Assembly (NCBI RefSeq): GCF_030419005.1
Contig: NZ_CP106951.1
Location: 3,844,001-3,908,000 of the forward strand
Direction of reading: 5' to 3'
Origin: Eleftheria terrae
GTDB taxonomy: Bacteria > Pseudomonadota > Gammaproteobacteria > Burkholderiales > Burkholderiaceae_C
Length of the DNA stretch: 64,000 nt
Position numbers and translations under genes: made by a program
The notes under the pieces: generated by a model
Databases searched by the model: none
Seen by the model: the letters and a program-made list of their open reading frames with translations, nothing else
What the model was told of the DNA's origin: nothing
Shown here: in pieces, positions 39,011 to 48,272 of the stretch
Layout of the letters: each line of letters starts with the position of its first letter
How positions within the stretch are numbered: position 1 is the stretch's first letter

Positions 39011-40777
39011 TCACCGGATCACGTGATATTGCGGGGCGCTGAACACCAGGTAGGCAGCGCTCTTGACGCGGTTGCTCAGGTAGGCGGCGCCGCTGGTCTG
39101 CTGGCTGAAGGCGGCGACCGCGTTGATCACCTGCGCGCGGGCATTGCCGGTCAGCGGCTGGCCGTAGGCGAGCATCGACAGCCGGTCGACCAGCTTGGCG
39201 GGGTCGGCCGCATCAGCCTCGAAGGGCTTCAGGTTGACCTGGGTGGCGGTGGCGTTCGGCACGCTCGCGCTGGCCTTGGAGCCGCCCCAGTTGACCAGGT
39301 AGTTGACGTAGTTCAGCCGCTGCAGCGCCGTGTTGGCGTTGTGGATGCCGAAGGCCGGGCCCACCAGCGAGGTGCCGGCCACCGGGTAGTCGGGCGAATA
39401 GAAGTTGAACACCGAGGGCGGACGGAACACATGCTGGCGCATCGTGTCGCCCCACCACCAGGCCAACGGCTCGCCGTCGGTCTGGCCGTTGAGCGCGCGC
39501 AGCACGCCGGTGAACATCTGGGCCGGCTCACGCAGGCGGCCCATGCGCGGGCTGTGGTCGATCTTGCGGGCCTCGACGTCGAGCAGCACCGCCGCGATGG
39601 TGGCCTTCATGTCCCCGCGCCGGCCGCTGCCGAAGCTGTACCAGCGGCCGGTCGAGAACGCCTTCGCCACCCGGCCCACGTAGCCCGGCGGCGGGTTGCT
39701 GGTGACCAGGTGCTGGATCAGCTGGCGGCTGATGAAGGGCGCCATGTTGGGGTGGTTCATCAGGCTGTCGAGCACGGCCTCCAGCGCCTGGGGCGCCGTG
39801 TGGCCGGCCGGCAGCGTGACGCCGTTCAGCAGCTTGCGCTCCTGCGTATCGTGGAACTGCGCCACCGGCACCATGTCGCCGCCGTAGTAGCGGCAGTTGG
39901 TGCCCTTGGGCCAGCAGCCCCACGGCGTGGCGCCGCCTTGCGGGTAGGTCCAGCCGGTGAGTGCATAGGCATAGGCACGCACCGTCTCGTTGTCGTAGGT
40001 GGGCTGGCAAGTGCGGCCGGCCAGCTCGCCATCGGCGTCCAGCTGGCAGGTGCCGATCGAGAACAGCTGCAGCAGCTCGCGCGCGAAGTTCTCGTTCGGC
40101 GCGGCCTTGTCGTTGTTGGCGTTGTTCAGGAAGTCGCCCATCACCGGCGACAGCGCGACCTTCTTCAGCACGTCGCGGTAGTTGCCCAGGGCGTTGTCGA
40201 GCAGCGCGTTGTGGTAGTTGCGGAAGCCGTAGGTGCCGCTCACTTCCAGGTTCGACACCACCAGGATCTGCTGCAGCGCGAAGGCCACCCGCTGGCGCAG
40301 CTGGTCGGGCTTGCCGACGGCGTTGCGGTAGAAGTCCCAGACCAGCGGCTGGGTGGACGACCAGTCGCGCCAGCAGTTGCTGCCCTTGCCGTCACAGAAC
40401 TCGCCGGAGCCGGTGAACTTGTGCACCGCGTCGCCGTTGCCGCTGGTGTAGTAGGACGAGGTGGGGCTGTCGGGCCGCCGCTCCGCCTGCATCTGTTCAT
40501 AGACCCAGCGGCCCGGGCCCTTGGCCTGGATCTCGGCGACCAGGGCTTCGGTGGGGCCGAAGGTGGCCTGGTCGGCCAGCCGGACTGCGTCGCGGGCAGA
40601 GGTGGGCTGGACCGCGAACGGATCCGCTTCGCCCGAAGTGCCGGATCCGCCGTCGCTGCTGCTTGAGCCGCCTCCGCCGCCGCCGCCGCAGGCGGTCAGC
40701 AGGATTGCCAGGGTCGCGGCAGCGGCCAGGCGGTGTCGGCGGGGTTCCACCAGAGTGTTTGTTGCGCGTTGTTCCAA
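39011..40777 (-). CDS. DUF1800-family lipoprotein
   Basis: A 588-residue exported protein. After the lipoprotein signal (LAILLTAC, lipobox Cys near residue 30) comes a Gly/Ser-rich linker, then the DUF1800 domain with ADQATFGPTEALVAEIQAKG, REPAQMFTGVLRAL and MLAYGQPLTGNAR. The chosen start is TTG at 40777: AAGGAGG (40786-40792) is 8 bp upstream, and the only ATG beside it is in another frame. It precedes the DUF1501 gene by 7 bp. The function of the pair is unknown; cell-surface or cellulose-related roles have been proposed for relatives. Confidence 0.88.
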   Translation of the reverse strand: MEQRATNTLVEPRRHRLAAAATLAILLTACGGGGGGGSSSSDGGSGTSGEADPFAVQPTSARDAVRLADQATFGPTEALVAEIQAKGPGRWVYEQMQAERRPDSPTSSYYTSGNGDAVHKFTGSGEFCDGKGSNCWRDWSSTQPLVWDFYRNAVGKPDQLRQRVAFALQQILVVSNLEVSGTYGFRNYHNALLDNALGNYRDVLKKVALSPVMGDFLNNANNDKAAPNENFARELLQLFSIGTCQLDADGELAGRTCQPTYDNETVRAYAYALTGWTYPQGGATPWGCWPKGTNCRYYGGDMVPVAQFHDTQERKLLNGVTLPAGHTAPQALEAVLDSLMNHPNMAPFISRQLIQHLVTSNPPPGYVGRVAKAFSTGRWYSFGSGRRGDMKATIAAVLLDVEARKIDHSPRMGRLREPAQMFTGVLRALNGQTDGEPLAWWWGDTMRQHVFRPPSVFNFYSPDYPVAGTSLVGPAFGIHNANTALQRLNYVNYLVNWGGSKASASVPNATATQVNLKPFEADAADPAKLVDRLSMLAYGQPLTGNARAQVINAVAAFSQQTSGAAYLSNRVKSAAYLVFSAPQYHVIR

Positions 40778-41333
40778 GGGGCATCCCTCCTTACGATGGA
40801 TTGCGCAATTCCGGGAGCCCGAAATGGTCATCGGGCGACCGAGCAGGTCGTGTCTGAAACTGCTTGTGTCTTGCGCGGCTCGCGAAGCGCGTCCTTGTGC
40901 CGATATCGCGAAGCCGGGGGGCCAAACAGCAAGTTCGATGCCGTCGACAACCGCCGATTCGCGCCCCGATGGCTTTCCGGCACAGCCGGCCGGACGACGC
41001 GCGCTTCCCGGTGTTGCGGCCGCGCGCCAGCGGACTTGCGTCGCAGCCTTGCCAAGAAGGCCCGCTTTTGGGCGGGCAAGACCGGCTTTCGTGACATTGC
41101 GCACACCCCGCGGGCAGGCAGGCCGGCACTTGTCGCTGCCAGCCGCAAGGCCGCTCGCGCTGGAGTTGTTGCTCCCTGTAAAAGACGACAGGTGATTCAC
41201 ATGAAGGTCGCGGCCAAGCGGCAGAATCCCTGCCCGCCGCCCCTCATCCATCTGGATGCTCCGTTGGTCGCATTGATGTGGGCGTGGGCCGGCAGCATTC
41301 CCTCTCCCAGCGACCACAAGACCGAGGCTGACG
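40778..41333. other. Long gene-free region between divergent genes
   Basis: 556 bp. It holds the DUF1800 ribosome site and probably two divergent promoters, but I find no clear -35/-10 pair. A GCCCGC TTTTG GGCGGGC hairpin lies at about 41062-41079 without a U-run. No coding frame has a ribosome site. Confidence 0.6.
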
Positions 41334-41639
41334 ATGGCACGTCGAAATCAACAATGGCGGGTGCGCCTGGGTGAGGTCTACTGGCGCCGGTTCACCCAGC
41401 CGCGGCCGGAAGGGGATGCGCTGGAATTGCTGGGCAGCATCGAGCGCGGCGCGCAGATCGGTGCGCTGGCCGTGAGCACCGAGGGTCTGTACTTCCAGCT
41501 CAACGGCGACCATTCCACCGCCCTCAGCACCAGCCAGGTCCGTGCGGCAGTGCGGCGAGCCGCAGAGGCGCCGCCGCCGCGGCCGGCGCAGACGCCGGTG
41601 GTGATCATCAAGCGCCGGCGCCTGGTGCAGCCGGCCTGA
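41334..41639 (+). CDS. Small hypothetical protein
   Basis: A 101-residue basic protein beginning MARRNQQWRVRLGEVYWRRF with a central ELLGSIERGAQIGALAVS segment and a proline-rich, Arg/Lys-rich end (VVIIKRRRLVQPA). No signal peptide or known domain is seen. GAGG precedes the ATG at a good distance and the GC3 pattern is coding-like. It is followed after 128 bp by the PH-domain gene. Function unknown. Confidence 0.65.
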   Translation: MARRNQQWRVRLGEVYWRRFTQPRPEGDALELLGSIERGAQIGALAVSTEGLYFQLNGDHSTALSTSQVRAAVRRAAEAPPPRPAQTPVVIIKRRRLVQPA

Positions 41640-41767
41640 CCGGCCCGCCACCCGCCCCCCGCCTGGGGGTGGCCGGCCTCGCCAGGCCGCGTCGAGAATG
41701 GCGGAGCCCTTCCACCCAGGCGCGACGGCGGCCGCCGCCGGCCACTGATCGCCACAGAAAGCAGCAC

Positions 41768-42379
41768 ATGTTCAAGAAGTTCGCGGCCGAGGCGCTCGGC
41801 CTCAGTGACATCGGCGTGATCGTCGCGCCGTCCGACTACGACAAGGTCGATGCCGACGACTACCTCTTCCACGAGGACGGCGAGAAGATCTTCTTCCTGA
41901 TCAAGTCCAAGAAGGATGAGTACTGCTTCACCAACCTGGCCCTGATCCACGTGGACGGCGACTCCGCCGTCTCGTCGAAGCGGGCCATCCGGCGCTATGA
42001 CTTCGCCAGCCATGTCATCAGCGGCGTGTCGATCGAGACGGCCGGCACCATCGACCTCGACATCGAGCTCAAGTTCAGGATCGACGACTCGCTGGACTTC
42101 AACATCGACGTGCGCAAGAGCCATCTCGAGCAGCTCAAGGACATCTACAAGGCGCTGCACACCATCGGCAAGATGCAGTCGCGCCATGCGGTGGCACGCG
42201 ACAACGTGCTGCCCTGCCTGAGCGCGCTCGCCTCGATGTACAAGATCGGCTCGGTCGACAGCGAGGCCACGCTCGTGAAGCACTACAACGCGCTGCTCTA
42301 CACGGTGAACAGCGCGCTGCTGGAGCGCCACGTCAAGCGCGACTTCAGCGACGTGTTCGAGAAGTACATCCAGTCCTGA
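41768..42379 (+). CDS. Bacterial PH-domain protein (bPH-like)
   Basis: A 203-residue cytoplasmic protein. It begins MFKKFAAEALGLSDIG and contains strands of the bacterial pleckstrin-homology-like domain (VDADDYLFHEDGEKIFFLIK, EYCFTNLALIHVDGDSAVSSKRAIRRYDF given in part) followed by a helical C-terminal half (SHLEQLKDIYKALHTIGKM) as in YvbH-type proteins. Members oligomerise and bind lipids or proteins; no activity is known. The last 7 bp adjoin the convergent PBP1A gene. Confidence 0.85.
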   Translation: MFKKFAAEALGLSDIGVIVAPSDYDKVDADDYLFHEDGEKIFFLIKSKKDEYCFTNLALIHVDGDSAVSSKRAIRRYDFASHVISGVSIETAGTIDLDIELKFRIDDSLDFNIDVRKSHLEQLKDIYKALHTIGKMQSRHAVARDNVLPCLSALASMYKIGSVDSEATLVKHYNALLYTVNSALLERHVKRDFSDVFEKYIQS

Positions 42380-42386
42380 GCCGCTT

Positions 42387-44747
42387 TCAGGAGCGGAACA
42401 GGTCCAGGATGCTGCGCCGCTCCTCCTCGCTGGGCGAGGCCGGCGGGCTGTCTTCCATGCCCAGGGTGGCGATGCCGGTGGTCGGGGTGTATTCCTCGAA
42501 GAACCACTCGCCGTCCCACCACACCAGGCCGTCCGGCGGCTGCGGCATCTTCACCGGCACGCCGCGCAGGGCCTGGCTCATGAAATCGATCCACACCGGC
42601 AGGGCCAGCGTGCCGCCACCCTCGCGCAGGCCCAGCCGGCGCGGTTCGTCGTAGCCCAGCCAGGCCACGGCCACCAGCCCCGGCTGGTAGCCGGCGAACC
42701 AGGCATCCTGCGCGTCGCTGGTGGTGCCGGTCTTGCCGAACAGGTCGGGCCGCGGCAGTGCCTGCTGCACCCGCGCGCCGGTGCCGTTGCGCACCACCTC
42801 CTGCAGCAGGCTGCCGGTGAGGAAGGCGTTGCGCTCGTCGATCGCCCGCGTCGAAGCACCGCGCGCCGCCGGTGGCCAGGCCTTGATGATTCGCCCGCGC
42901 GCATCGGTCAGCCGCTCGATGAACAGCGGCGGCAGCCGGTGTCCGCCGTTGGCGATCACCGCGTAGGCCGACGCGAGCTGCAGCGGCGTCGCCTGCCCGG
43001 CGCCCAGTGCCAGGCTGGGCGAGGCCGGCTGGCGCTCCGGGTCCAGGCCGAAGCGGCCGGCCCACTGGCGCGCGAACGGCGAGCCGATGGCCTGCAGCAA
43101 CCGCACCGCCGCAATGTTCTTGGAGGCAGCGAAGCTGCGGCGCAGTGACATCGGACCGTCGAAGCGGCCGTCATGGTTGCGCGGCTCCCAGGCCCGCCCG
43201 CCGGCGGCTGCGGCGTCCAGGCGCAGTGGCGCGTCATTGATGACGGTGGCCGGCGTGTAGCCCTGCTCCAGGGCCGCGGAATAAAGGAAAGGCTTGAAGC
43301 ACGAGCCGGTCTGCCGCCAGGCCTGGGTGGCGCGGTTGAACGCGCTGCGGCTGGCATCGAAGCCGCCGACCATCGCACGCACCGCGCCGGTGGCCGGGTC
43401 CAGTGCGACGAAGGCGCCGCTGACCTCGGGCAGCTGCGCCAGGCTCCAGTCGCCCGCAGCTGATTGCAGGAGCCGGACCACTGCCCCCCGGCGCAGCTGG
43501 GTGCGCGGGTCGGCGTTGTCGGCGAGTGCGGTGGCCGCGCTGCGCAGGCCGGTGGCACCCAGCGTCACCGGCCGGCCGTCCTGCAGGGCTGCCACCACCC
43601 GTCCGGGGCTCGCCTCGAGCACCACGGCCGCCTGCAGCTCGCCGTTGTCCGGGTGCTTGAGCAAGGCTTCGGCAATGCGGGCCTGCACTTCGCCGGGCTC
43701 GGCGGGCAGGTCGACATACGCCTCCGGCCCGCGCCAGGGCTGGCGGCGCTCGTGGTCGAGGATGCCGCGGCGCAGGGCCTGCCAGGCGGCCAGCTGCTGC
43801 ACCGAGTCGATGGTGAGGTGCACATTGAGGCCCCGGGTGTAGGCCTCCGCGCCGTAGTGGCTGTAGACCAGCTGGCGGGCCGTCTCGGCAGCGTGGCGGC
43901 CATACTCCGGCAGCTCTGGCCGCAGGTGCAGGCGCAGCGGCTCGGCGCGGGCGGCGTCGCGCTCGGCGGCCGTGATGACGCCGTTGCGGAACATGCGCTC
44001 CAGCACATGCCACTGCCGGGCCCGGGCCCGCTGGGGGTCGACCGCCGGGTTGCGGGTGGACGGCGCCTGCGGCAGGCCGGCCAGCATGGCCGCCTCCGCC
44101 AGGGTGACCTGCTGCAGCGGCTTGCCGAAGTAGGTTTCGCTGGCTGCCGCGAATCCCCAGGCGCGCTCGCCCAGGTGGATGTGGTTCATGTAGGTTTCGA
44201 GGATGCGGCGCTTGGACAGCTGCCCCTCGATCTTCAACGCCAGCAGCATCTCGTAGAGCTTGCGGGTGAAGGTCTTCTCGGTCGGCAGGTAGAAGTTGCG
44301 CGCCAGCTGCATCGTGATGGTGGAGGCGCCTTCGCTGCGGAAGTCCACGATGTTGCGCAGGCCGGCACCCGCCACCCGCACCAGGTCGATGCCCGGGTGC
44401 TCGTAGAAGCGCGCATCTTCCACCGAGAGCACCGCGTTCTCCACCACCTTGGGGATCTCGCTCAGCGGCAGGTAGCGGCGCCGCTCCTCGCCATACTCGC
44501 CCAGCAGCACACCGTCGGCCGAGAACACGCGCAGCGGCAGCTGCGGCCGGTAGTCGGTCAGCTCGTGGATCTCCGGCACGTTGGGATAAGCCACCGCCAG
44601 CGCCACGCCGAGCAGCATCAGCGCGCAGCAGGCCAGCGCAACGGCCGCACCGGCCCAGGCCGCCAGCACGCGCCACCAGGGGCGCTTGGCAGGAGGCAGG
44701 GCGGTGGTGAAGGAGGCGGGCGGGGCAGCGCGCTCTGTCTCGCGCAT
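42387..44747 (-). CDS. mrcA: Penicillin-binding protein 1A, bifunctional
   Basis: A 786-residue inner-membrane enzyme that polymerises and cross-links peptidoglycan. A cytoplasmic start is followed by one membrane helix (about 30-53). The glycosyltransferase domain has catalytic E110 in VLSVEDARFYEHPGID and GASTITMQLARN. The transpeptidase has nucleophile S482 and K485 in TGSCFKPF, the SKN box at 542-544 and KTGT at 672-675. An inserted OB-like region lies at about 370-440. The predicted start MRETERAAPP has an SD-poor context. It converges on the PH-domain gene with a 7-bp gap. Confidence 0.96.
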   Translation of the reverse strand: MRETERAAPPASFTTALPPAKRPWWRVLAAWAGAAVALACCALMLLGVALAVAYPNVPEIHELTDYRPQLPLRVFSADGVLLGEYGEERRRYLPLSEIPKVVENAVLSVEDARFYEHPGIDLVRVAGAGLRNIVDFRSEGASTITMQLARNFYLPTEKTFTRKLYEMLLALKIEGQLSKRRILETYMNHIHLGERAWGFAAASETYFGKPLQQVTLAEAAMLAGLPQAPSTRNPAVDPQRARARQWHVLERMFRNGVITAAERDAARAEPLRLHLRPELPEYGRHAAETARQLVYSHYGAEAYTRGLNVHLTIDSVQQLAAWQALRRGILDHERRQPWRGPEAYVDLPAEPGEVQARIAEALLKHPDNGELQAAVVLEASPGRVVAALQDGRPVTLGATGLRSAATALADNADPRTQLRRGAVVRLLQSAAGDWSLAQLPEVSGAFVALDPATGAVRAMVGGFDASRSAFNRATQAWRQTGSCFKPFLYSAALEQGYTPATVINDAPLRLDAAAAGGRAWEPRNHDGRFDGPMSLRRSFAASKNIAAVRLLQAIGSPFARQWAGRFGLDPERQPASPSLALGAGQATPLQLASAYAVIANGGHRLPPLFIERLTDARGRIIKAWPPAARGASTRAIDERNAFLTGSLLQEVVRNGTGARVQQALPRPDLFGKTGTTSDAQDAWFAGYQPGLVAVAWLGYDEPRRLGLREGGGTLALPVWIDFMSQALRGVPVKMPQPPDGLVWWDGEWFFEEYTPTTGIATLGMEDSPPASPSEEERRSILDLFRS

Positions 44748-44896
44748 GGAACTCTGGAAGTTGCCCGGCGGATTATAGGAAGCGGGCGCGCGGCTCGGCC
44801 GGCGTTGCGCCGGCGTGCGCAGGGTGCACCTGCAGGCGCGCCCCGGCGCTCAAGGCCAGGGCGTGGCAGGCCATCCGAGGGTGGCCGGAAGTCGGA

Positions 44897-45478
44897 TTAC
44901 TGCTTGACCGCCTCGACCTGCACCAGCAGGCGCACGTCGTCAGGCTGGCCCATGTTCAGCAGGTAGGTCATGCCCCACTGGCTGCGCTGGATGGTGGTCT
45001 CGAAGTCGCCGCCGCAGACCTCGCGCTTGAGCATCGGGCTCTGGTAGCAGTTGAAGCGGTTGGCCTTGAGGGTGACCGGCTGGCTCTTGCCCAGCAGCGT
45101 CAGCGTGCCGGAGACAGCCGTCACCTTGTCGCCGTCGAAGGTGAACTTGTCGCCGACGAACTTGGCGGTCGGGTGCTCGGCGGTGTTGAAGAAGTCCTTG
45201 CTCTGCAGGTGCTTGTTGAAGGGCGCCACGCCGGTATTGATGGAGTCGGTCTCCAGCGTCAGCTCGACCTTGCCGGTCTTGGCGGCGCGGTCGATCTGCA
45301 CCGTGCCTTCCTTCTTGTCGAAGCGGCCGCGGTTGGTGGAGGTGCCGAAGTGCACGACCTCGAAGGTCACGAAGGTGTGGCTCGGGTCGATCGAATAGGT
45401 CACCGGCTCGGCCTGGGCGGCGATGACGCTGGACAGCAGTGCGGCGGCGAGGAGGGTCTTCTTCACGTTGGAATCCAT
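44897..45478 (-). CDS. YceI-family periplasmic protein
   Basis: A 193-residue protein with a Sec signal (KKTLLAAALLSSVIAAQA). The YceI lipocalin-like barrel motifs follow: YSIDPSHTFVTFEVVHFGTS, ESQLxx-like KHLQSKDFFNTAEHPTAKF, and LKANRFNCYQSPMLKREVCGG with two cysteines. YceI proteins bind isoprenoid (octaprenyl/ubiquinone-8-like) lipids. It lies third in the cytochrome b561-YceI-YceI set. No SD is clear for the ATG at 45478, so a coupled start after the second gene is possible, though the gap is 72 bp. Confidence 0.93.
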   Translation of the reverse strand: MDSNVKKTLLAAALLSSVIAAQAEPVTYSIDPSHTFVTFEVVHFGTSTNRGRFDKKEGTVQIDRAAKTGKVELTLETDSINTGVAPFNKHLQSKDFFNTAEHPTAKFVGDKFTFDGDKVTAVSGTLTLLGKSQPVTLKANRFNCYQSPMLKREVCGGDFETTIQRSQWGMTYLLNMGQPDDVRLLVQVEAVKQ

Positions 45479-45550
45479 TTCAGAAAGAGGAGGACGGTGA
45501 GGACAGGAAAGCCGCCCGGCGGCCCAAGCGGCCGGCCGGGCGAGCGAGGA

Positions 45551-46114
45551 TCAGAGGGCGCCCACGCCGGTCAGCGCGAGCTTGAACTTGACTTGCACGT
45601 CGTTGGCGACCATCGAGGTGTCGGCCCATTCGCCTTCGCCGATCTTGAAGTCGAGCCGCTTGATCGTGAAGGCGCCGGCCGCGCTGGTGGTGCCGCCGGA
45701 CTGGGCCAGCGTCACCGGCACCACCAGGTCGCGCGCATTGCCCTTGATGTTGAGCTTGCCGGCCACTTCGTACTTGCCGGCACCGAGCGCCTTCACGCTG
45801 CTGGACTGGAAGCTGGCCTGCGGGAACTTCGCGACGTTGAACCACAGCGGCTTGACCACTTCGGCCTCGGTTTCCGGCGCACCGAGCGAGGCGCTGCCCA
45901 GGTCCACCGTGAAGGCGATGTTGGCGGACTCGGGCTTCTTCGGATCGAAGGCGACACGTGCGTCGAACTTCTTGAAGCGGCCTTCGACCGGCACGCCCAT
46001 CTGCTTGCTGACGAACACGATCTCGCTTTGCGCCGGCAGCAGCTTCTGTTGCGCCAGGGCGGGCGTGGCGGCCAGGACGCTGGCGGCGGCTGCGAGGGAG
46101 AGCAGGTATTTCAT
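45551..46114 (-). CDS. YceI-family periplasmic protein (second copy)
   Basis: A 187-residue YceI-domain protein. A Sec signal ends at ATPALAQ, then QSEIVFVSKQMGVPVEGRFKKFDAR and FPQASFQSSSV appear with the barrel strands. It differs clearly from its downstream neighbour, so the pair is an old duplication or two subfamilies, as often found beside cytochrome b561. Likely role: carrying quinone or isoprenoid lipid between the membrane cytochrome and other partners. It follows the cytochrome gene by 37 bp on the same strand. Confidence 0.93.
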   Translation of the reverse strand: MKYLLSLAAAASVLAATPALAQQKLLPAQSEIVFVSKQMGVPVEGRFKKFDARVAFDPKKPESANIAFTVDLGSASLGAPETEAEVVKPLWFNVAKFPQASFQSSSVKALGAGKYEVAGKLNIKGNARDLVVPVTLAQSGGTTSAAGAFTIKRLDFKIGEGEWADTSMVANDVQVKFKLALTGVGAL

Positions 46115-46151
46115 GGACAGGTTCCCGGAGAGACGAAAGGGGTGGAGGCGA

Positions 46152-46709
46152 TCAGCGAGGGCCGGGCAGCATGCGTGCCAGCAGGCCGTCGCGGTCGATG
46201 AACTGGTGCTTGATGACGGCCGCCACATGCAGCACCACCAGCGCGGCCAGCGCATAGGCCAGCCGGCCATGCCAGGGCTTGAGCCATTCGGCCAGCGCCT
46301 TGTCGGGGGTCACCAGGTCGGGCAGCGGCAGTACGCCGAACAGCACGATGGGGAAGCCGGCCGCGTTGCTGTAGGCCCAGCCGACCAGCGGCACGGCAAA
46401 GAAGAGCACATAGAGCAGACCGTGCGTCGCATGGTGGGCGATGCGCTGCCAGGCCGGCATGGCGGCCGCGATGCCGGCCGGCAGGGCCGGCGGCCGCTGC
46501 ACCAGGCGCCACAGCAGGCGGGCGGCCGACAGGGCGAGGATGCTCACGCCGGCCCATTTGTGCCAGTTGTAGAGCTTCAGCCGGGTGGGGGACATCGACA
46601 GCCCCGTCATGTAGAGGCCGACGACAAAGGCGCCGACAATCGCCAGCGCGAGCAGCCAGTGGAAGGCCATGGCAACGCTGGAGTAGCGGACTGTGGGCTG
46701 GGACTTCAT
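46152..46709 (-). CDS. Cytochrome b561, YceI-associated
   Basis: A 185-residue, four-helix diheme membrane cytochrome. Heme-ligand histidines are in MAFHWLLALAI, LYNWHKWAGVS, IAHHATHGLLYV and VVLHVAAVIKHQF. The start at 46709 (MKSQPTVRYSS) is taken because the N-terminus matches the family; a longer frame exists upstream. It moves electrons across the membrane, from quinol or ascorbate-like donors to acceptors such as superoxide (CybB). First gene of the b561-YceI-YceI transcript. Confidence 0.92.
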   Translation of the reverse strand: MKSQPTVRYSSVAMAFHWLLALAIVGAFVVGLYMTGLSMSPTRLKLYNWHKWAGVSILALSAARLLWRLVQRPPALPAGIAAAMPAWQRIAHHATHGLLYVLFFAVPLVGWAYSNAAGFPIVLFGVLPLPDLVTPDKALAEWLKPWHGRLAYALAALVVLHVAAVIKHQFIDRDGLLARMLPGPR

Positions 46710-46902
46710 TGAAACTGCTTGAACGGGAGCCGGATGGCGGGCCAGACGTCTGCCACTGTGCAAACGCATGGAACAGATGTGAAGCATAGGAGGCGGCAGC
46801 AGGCCGGAAGTTCACCCGCCTTCACCGAATCGTTCGAATGCTTTGAAAGGTTGCTGCGTCAGGAAACAGGGAAGTCGTCGTCTTGCGGCACACTTCGACG
46901 CC

Positions 46903-48090
46903 ATGCAAGCACATGCCAAAGACCACGGCCCACAGGGGGGCGACCTGTTCTCGCACGAGCGTGCCGCCCGCCGCCTGCTGCTGGGCGGCTGGGCGCTGAC
47001 GGCCGCAGCGGCCGCCTGGGCGCAGGCCCCGGTGCAGCCCCTGAGCCTGACCAGCTGCGCCGAAGTGCCCGGCGACAGCGAGCGCCTGGCCTGCTACGAC
47101 CGCCTCGCCGGCCGTGGCCAGGCCCCGGCGGCGGCGCCGGCCGGCGCCACCACCGGGGAGCCGGCTGCGCGCGCCAGCCTGCCGGCGCCATTGCCGGCCG
47201 CCACGCCCGAGGCGCCCGCCGCCGCCACGACCGGCGCCGGGCCCGGGCTGCGGGCCGGCGACACGCCCAGCCTCTGGTCGAGCTTCTGGGAGCTCGATTC
47301 GTCGGACAAGCGCGGCACCTTTCGCTTCAAGACCTACCGGCCCAATTTCCTGCTGCCGGTGCACTACACCAGCGACATCAACCGCCGGCCCAGCAGCCCG
47401 ACGCGGCCCAGCAACGGCAGCGGGCCGGACTACAAGCGCCTGGAAGCGAAGCTGCAGCTCTCGGTGCGTACCAAGATCGCCCAGGGCCTGCTGTTGCCGG
47501 GGGCCGATCTGTGGTTCGGCTACACCCAGCAATCGCTGTGGCAGGTCTGGAACCGCAAGGAATCCTCGCCGTTCCGCAACACCGACTTCGAGCCCGAGCT
47601 GATCTACGTGGTGCCGGTGCCCGAGGGGCTGCGCCGCCTGCCGGGCGGCTGGCAGTTCCGCATGCTGCAGGCCGGGCTGGCCCACCAGTCCAACGGGCAG
47701 CCGGACCCGCTGTCGCGCAGCTGGAACCGCATCTATGTCGGTGCCGGCCTCGAGCGCGGCGATGTGACGCTCTACGCGCGCCTGAACAAGCGCCTCAGCG
47801 AGGACCCGGAGGACAACGACAATCCGGACCTGACGAAGTACGTGGGCCGCAGCGAGGTGGCGGTGACCTGGATCCCGGGCAGTGCCACCGCCTCGCTGCG
47901 CTGGCGGCAGAACCTCAAGGATTTCAAGCGCGGTTCGCTGCAGCTGGACTGGACCTATCCGGTGGACAGCGCCCAGCCCGACGGGCTGCGCTGGTACCTG
48001 CAGGCCTTCACCGGCTATGGCGAGACCCTGCTGGACTACAACTACCGCCAGACCAGCTTCGGCGCCGGCCTGACCTTGTTCGAGTTCTGA
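46903..48090 (+). CDS. pldA: Outer-membrane phospholipase A (OMPLA-like)
   Basis: A 395-residue outer-membrane enzyme that hydrolyses phospholipids, with the Ser-His-Asn catalytic residues H261 and S263 (LAHQSNGQ) and N275 (SWNRIY). The last residue is Phe, typical for barrels, and the phospholipase region is about 120-395. A signal-like helix (RRLLLGGWALTAAAAAWAQA) leads into an unusual segment of about 75 Ala/Pro-rich residues with SCAEVPGDSERLACYDRLAG, a motif also seen at the N-terminus of some other betaproteobacterial envelope proteins. ATG at 46903 is 60 bp inside an open frame; this start gives the signal peptide. Confidence 0.92.
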   Translation: MQAHAKDHGPQGGDLFSHERAARRLLLGGWALTAAAAAWAQAPVQPLSLTSCAEVPGDSERLACYDRLAGRGQAPAAAPAGATTGEPAARASLPAPLPAATPEAPAAATTGAGPGLRAGDTPSLWSSFWELDSSDKRGTFRFKTYRPNFLLPVHYTSDINRRPSSPTRPSNGSGPDYKRLEAKLQLSVRTKIAQGLLLPGADLWFGYTQQSLWQVWNRKESSPFRNTDFEPELIYVVPVPEGLRRLPGGWQFRMLQAGLAHQSNGQPDPLSRSWNRIYVGAGLERGDVTLYARLNKRLSEDPEDNDNPDLTKYVGRSEVAVTWIPGSATASLRWRQNLKDFKRGSLQLDWTYPVDSAQPDGLRWYLQAFTGYGETLLDYNYRQTSFGAGLTLFEF

Positions 48091-48272
48091 GCCCGGGCCG
48101 CAACCTGCCGGTGGTGCGGGCCCACGACCGCGTGCCGACGGCTGCGGCACCTGCTCGACGAGCGGACCGACGGCCAGAAGGTCGCCGGCCCCGGTGCGGC
48201 CAGCCGGCTCAGCGCGAGACGGACCCGATGGGCGCCTGCATCCGTTTCGCCGGCCTGCCGTGGTCGCGGGGC

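Noticed and set aside
41062..41079. GCCCGC-TTTTG-GGCGGGC hairpin as a terminator
   Set aside because: It lies between divergent genes, has no U-run on either side and no gene ends there.
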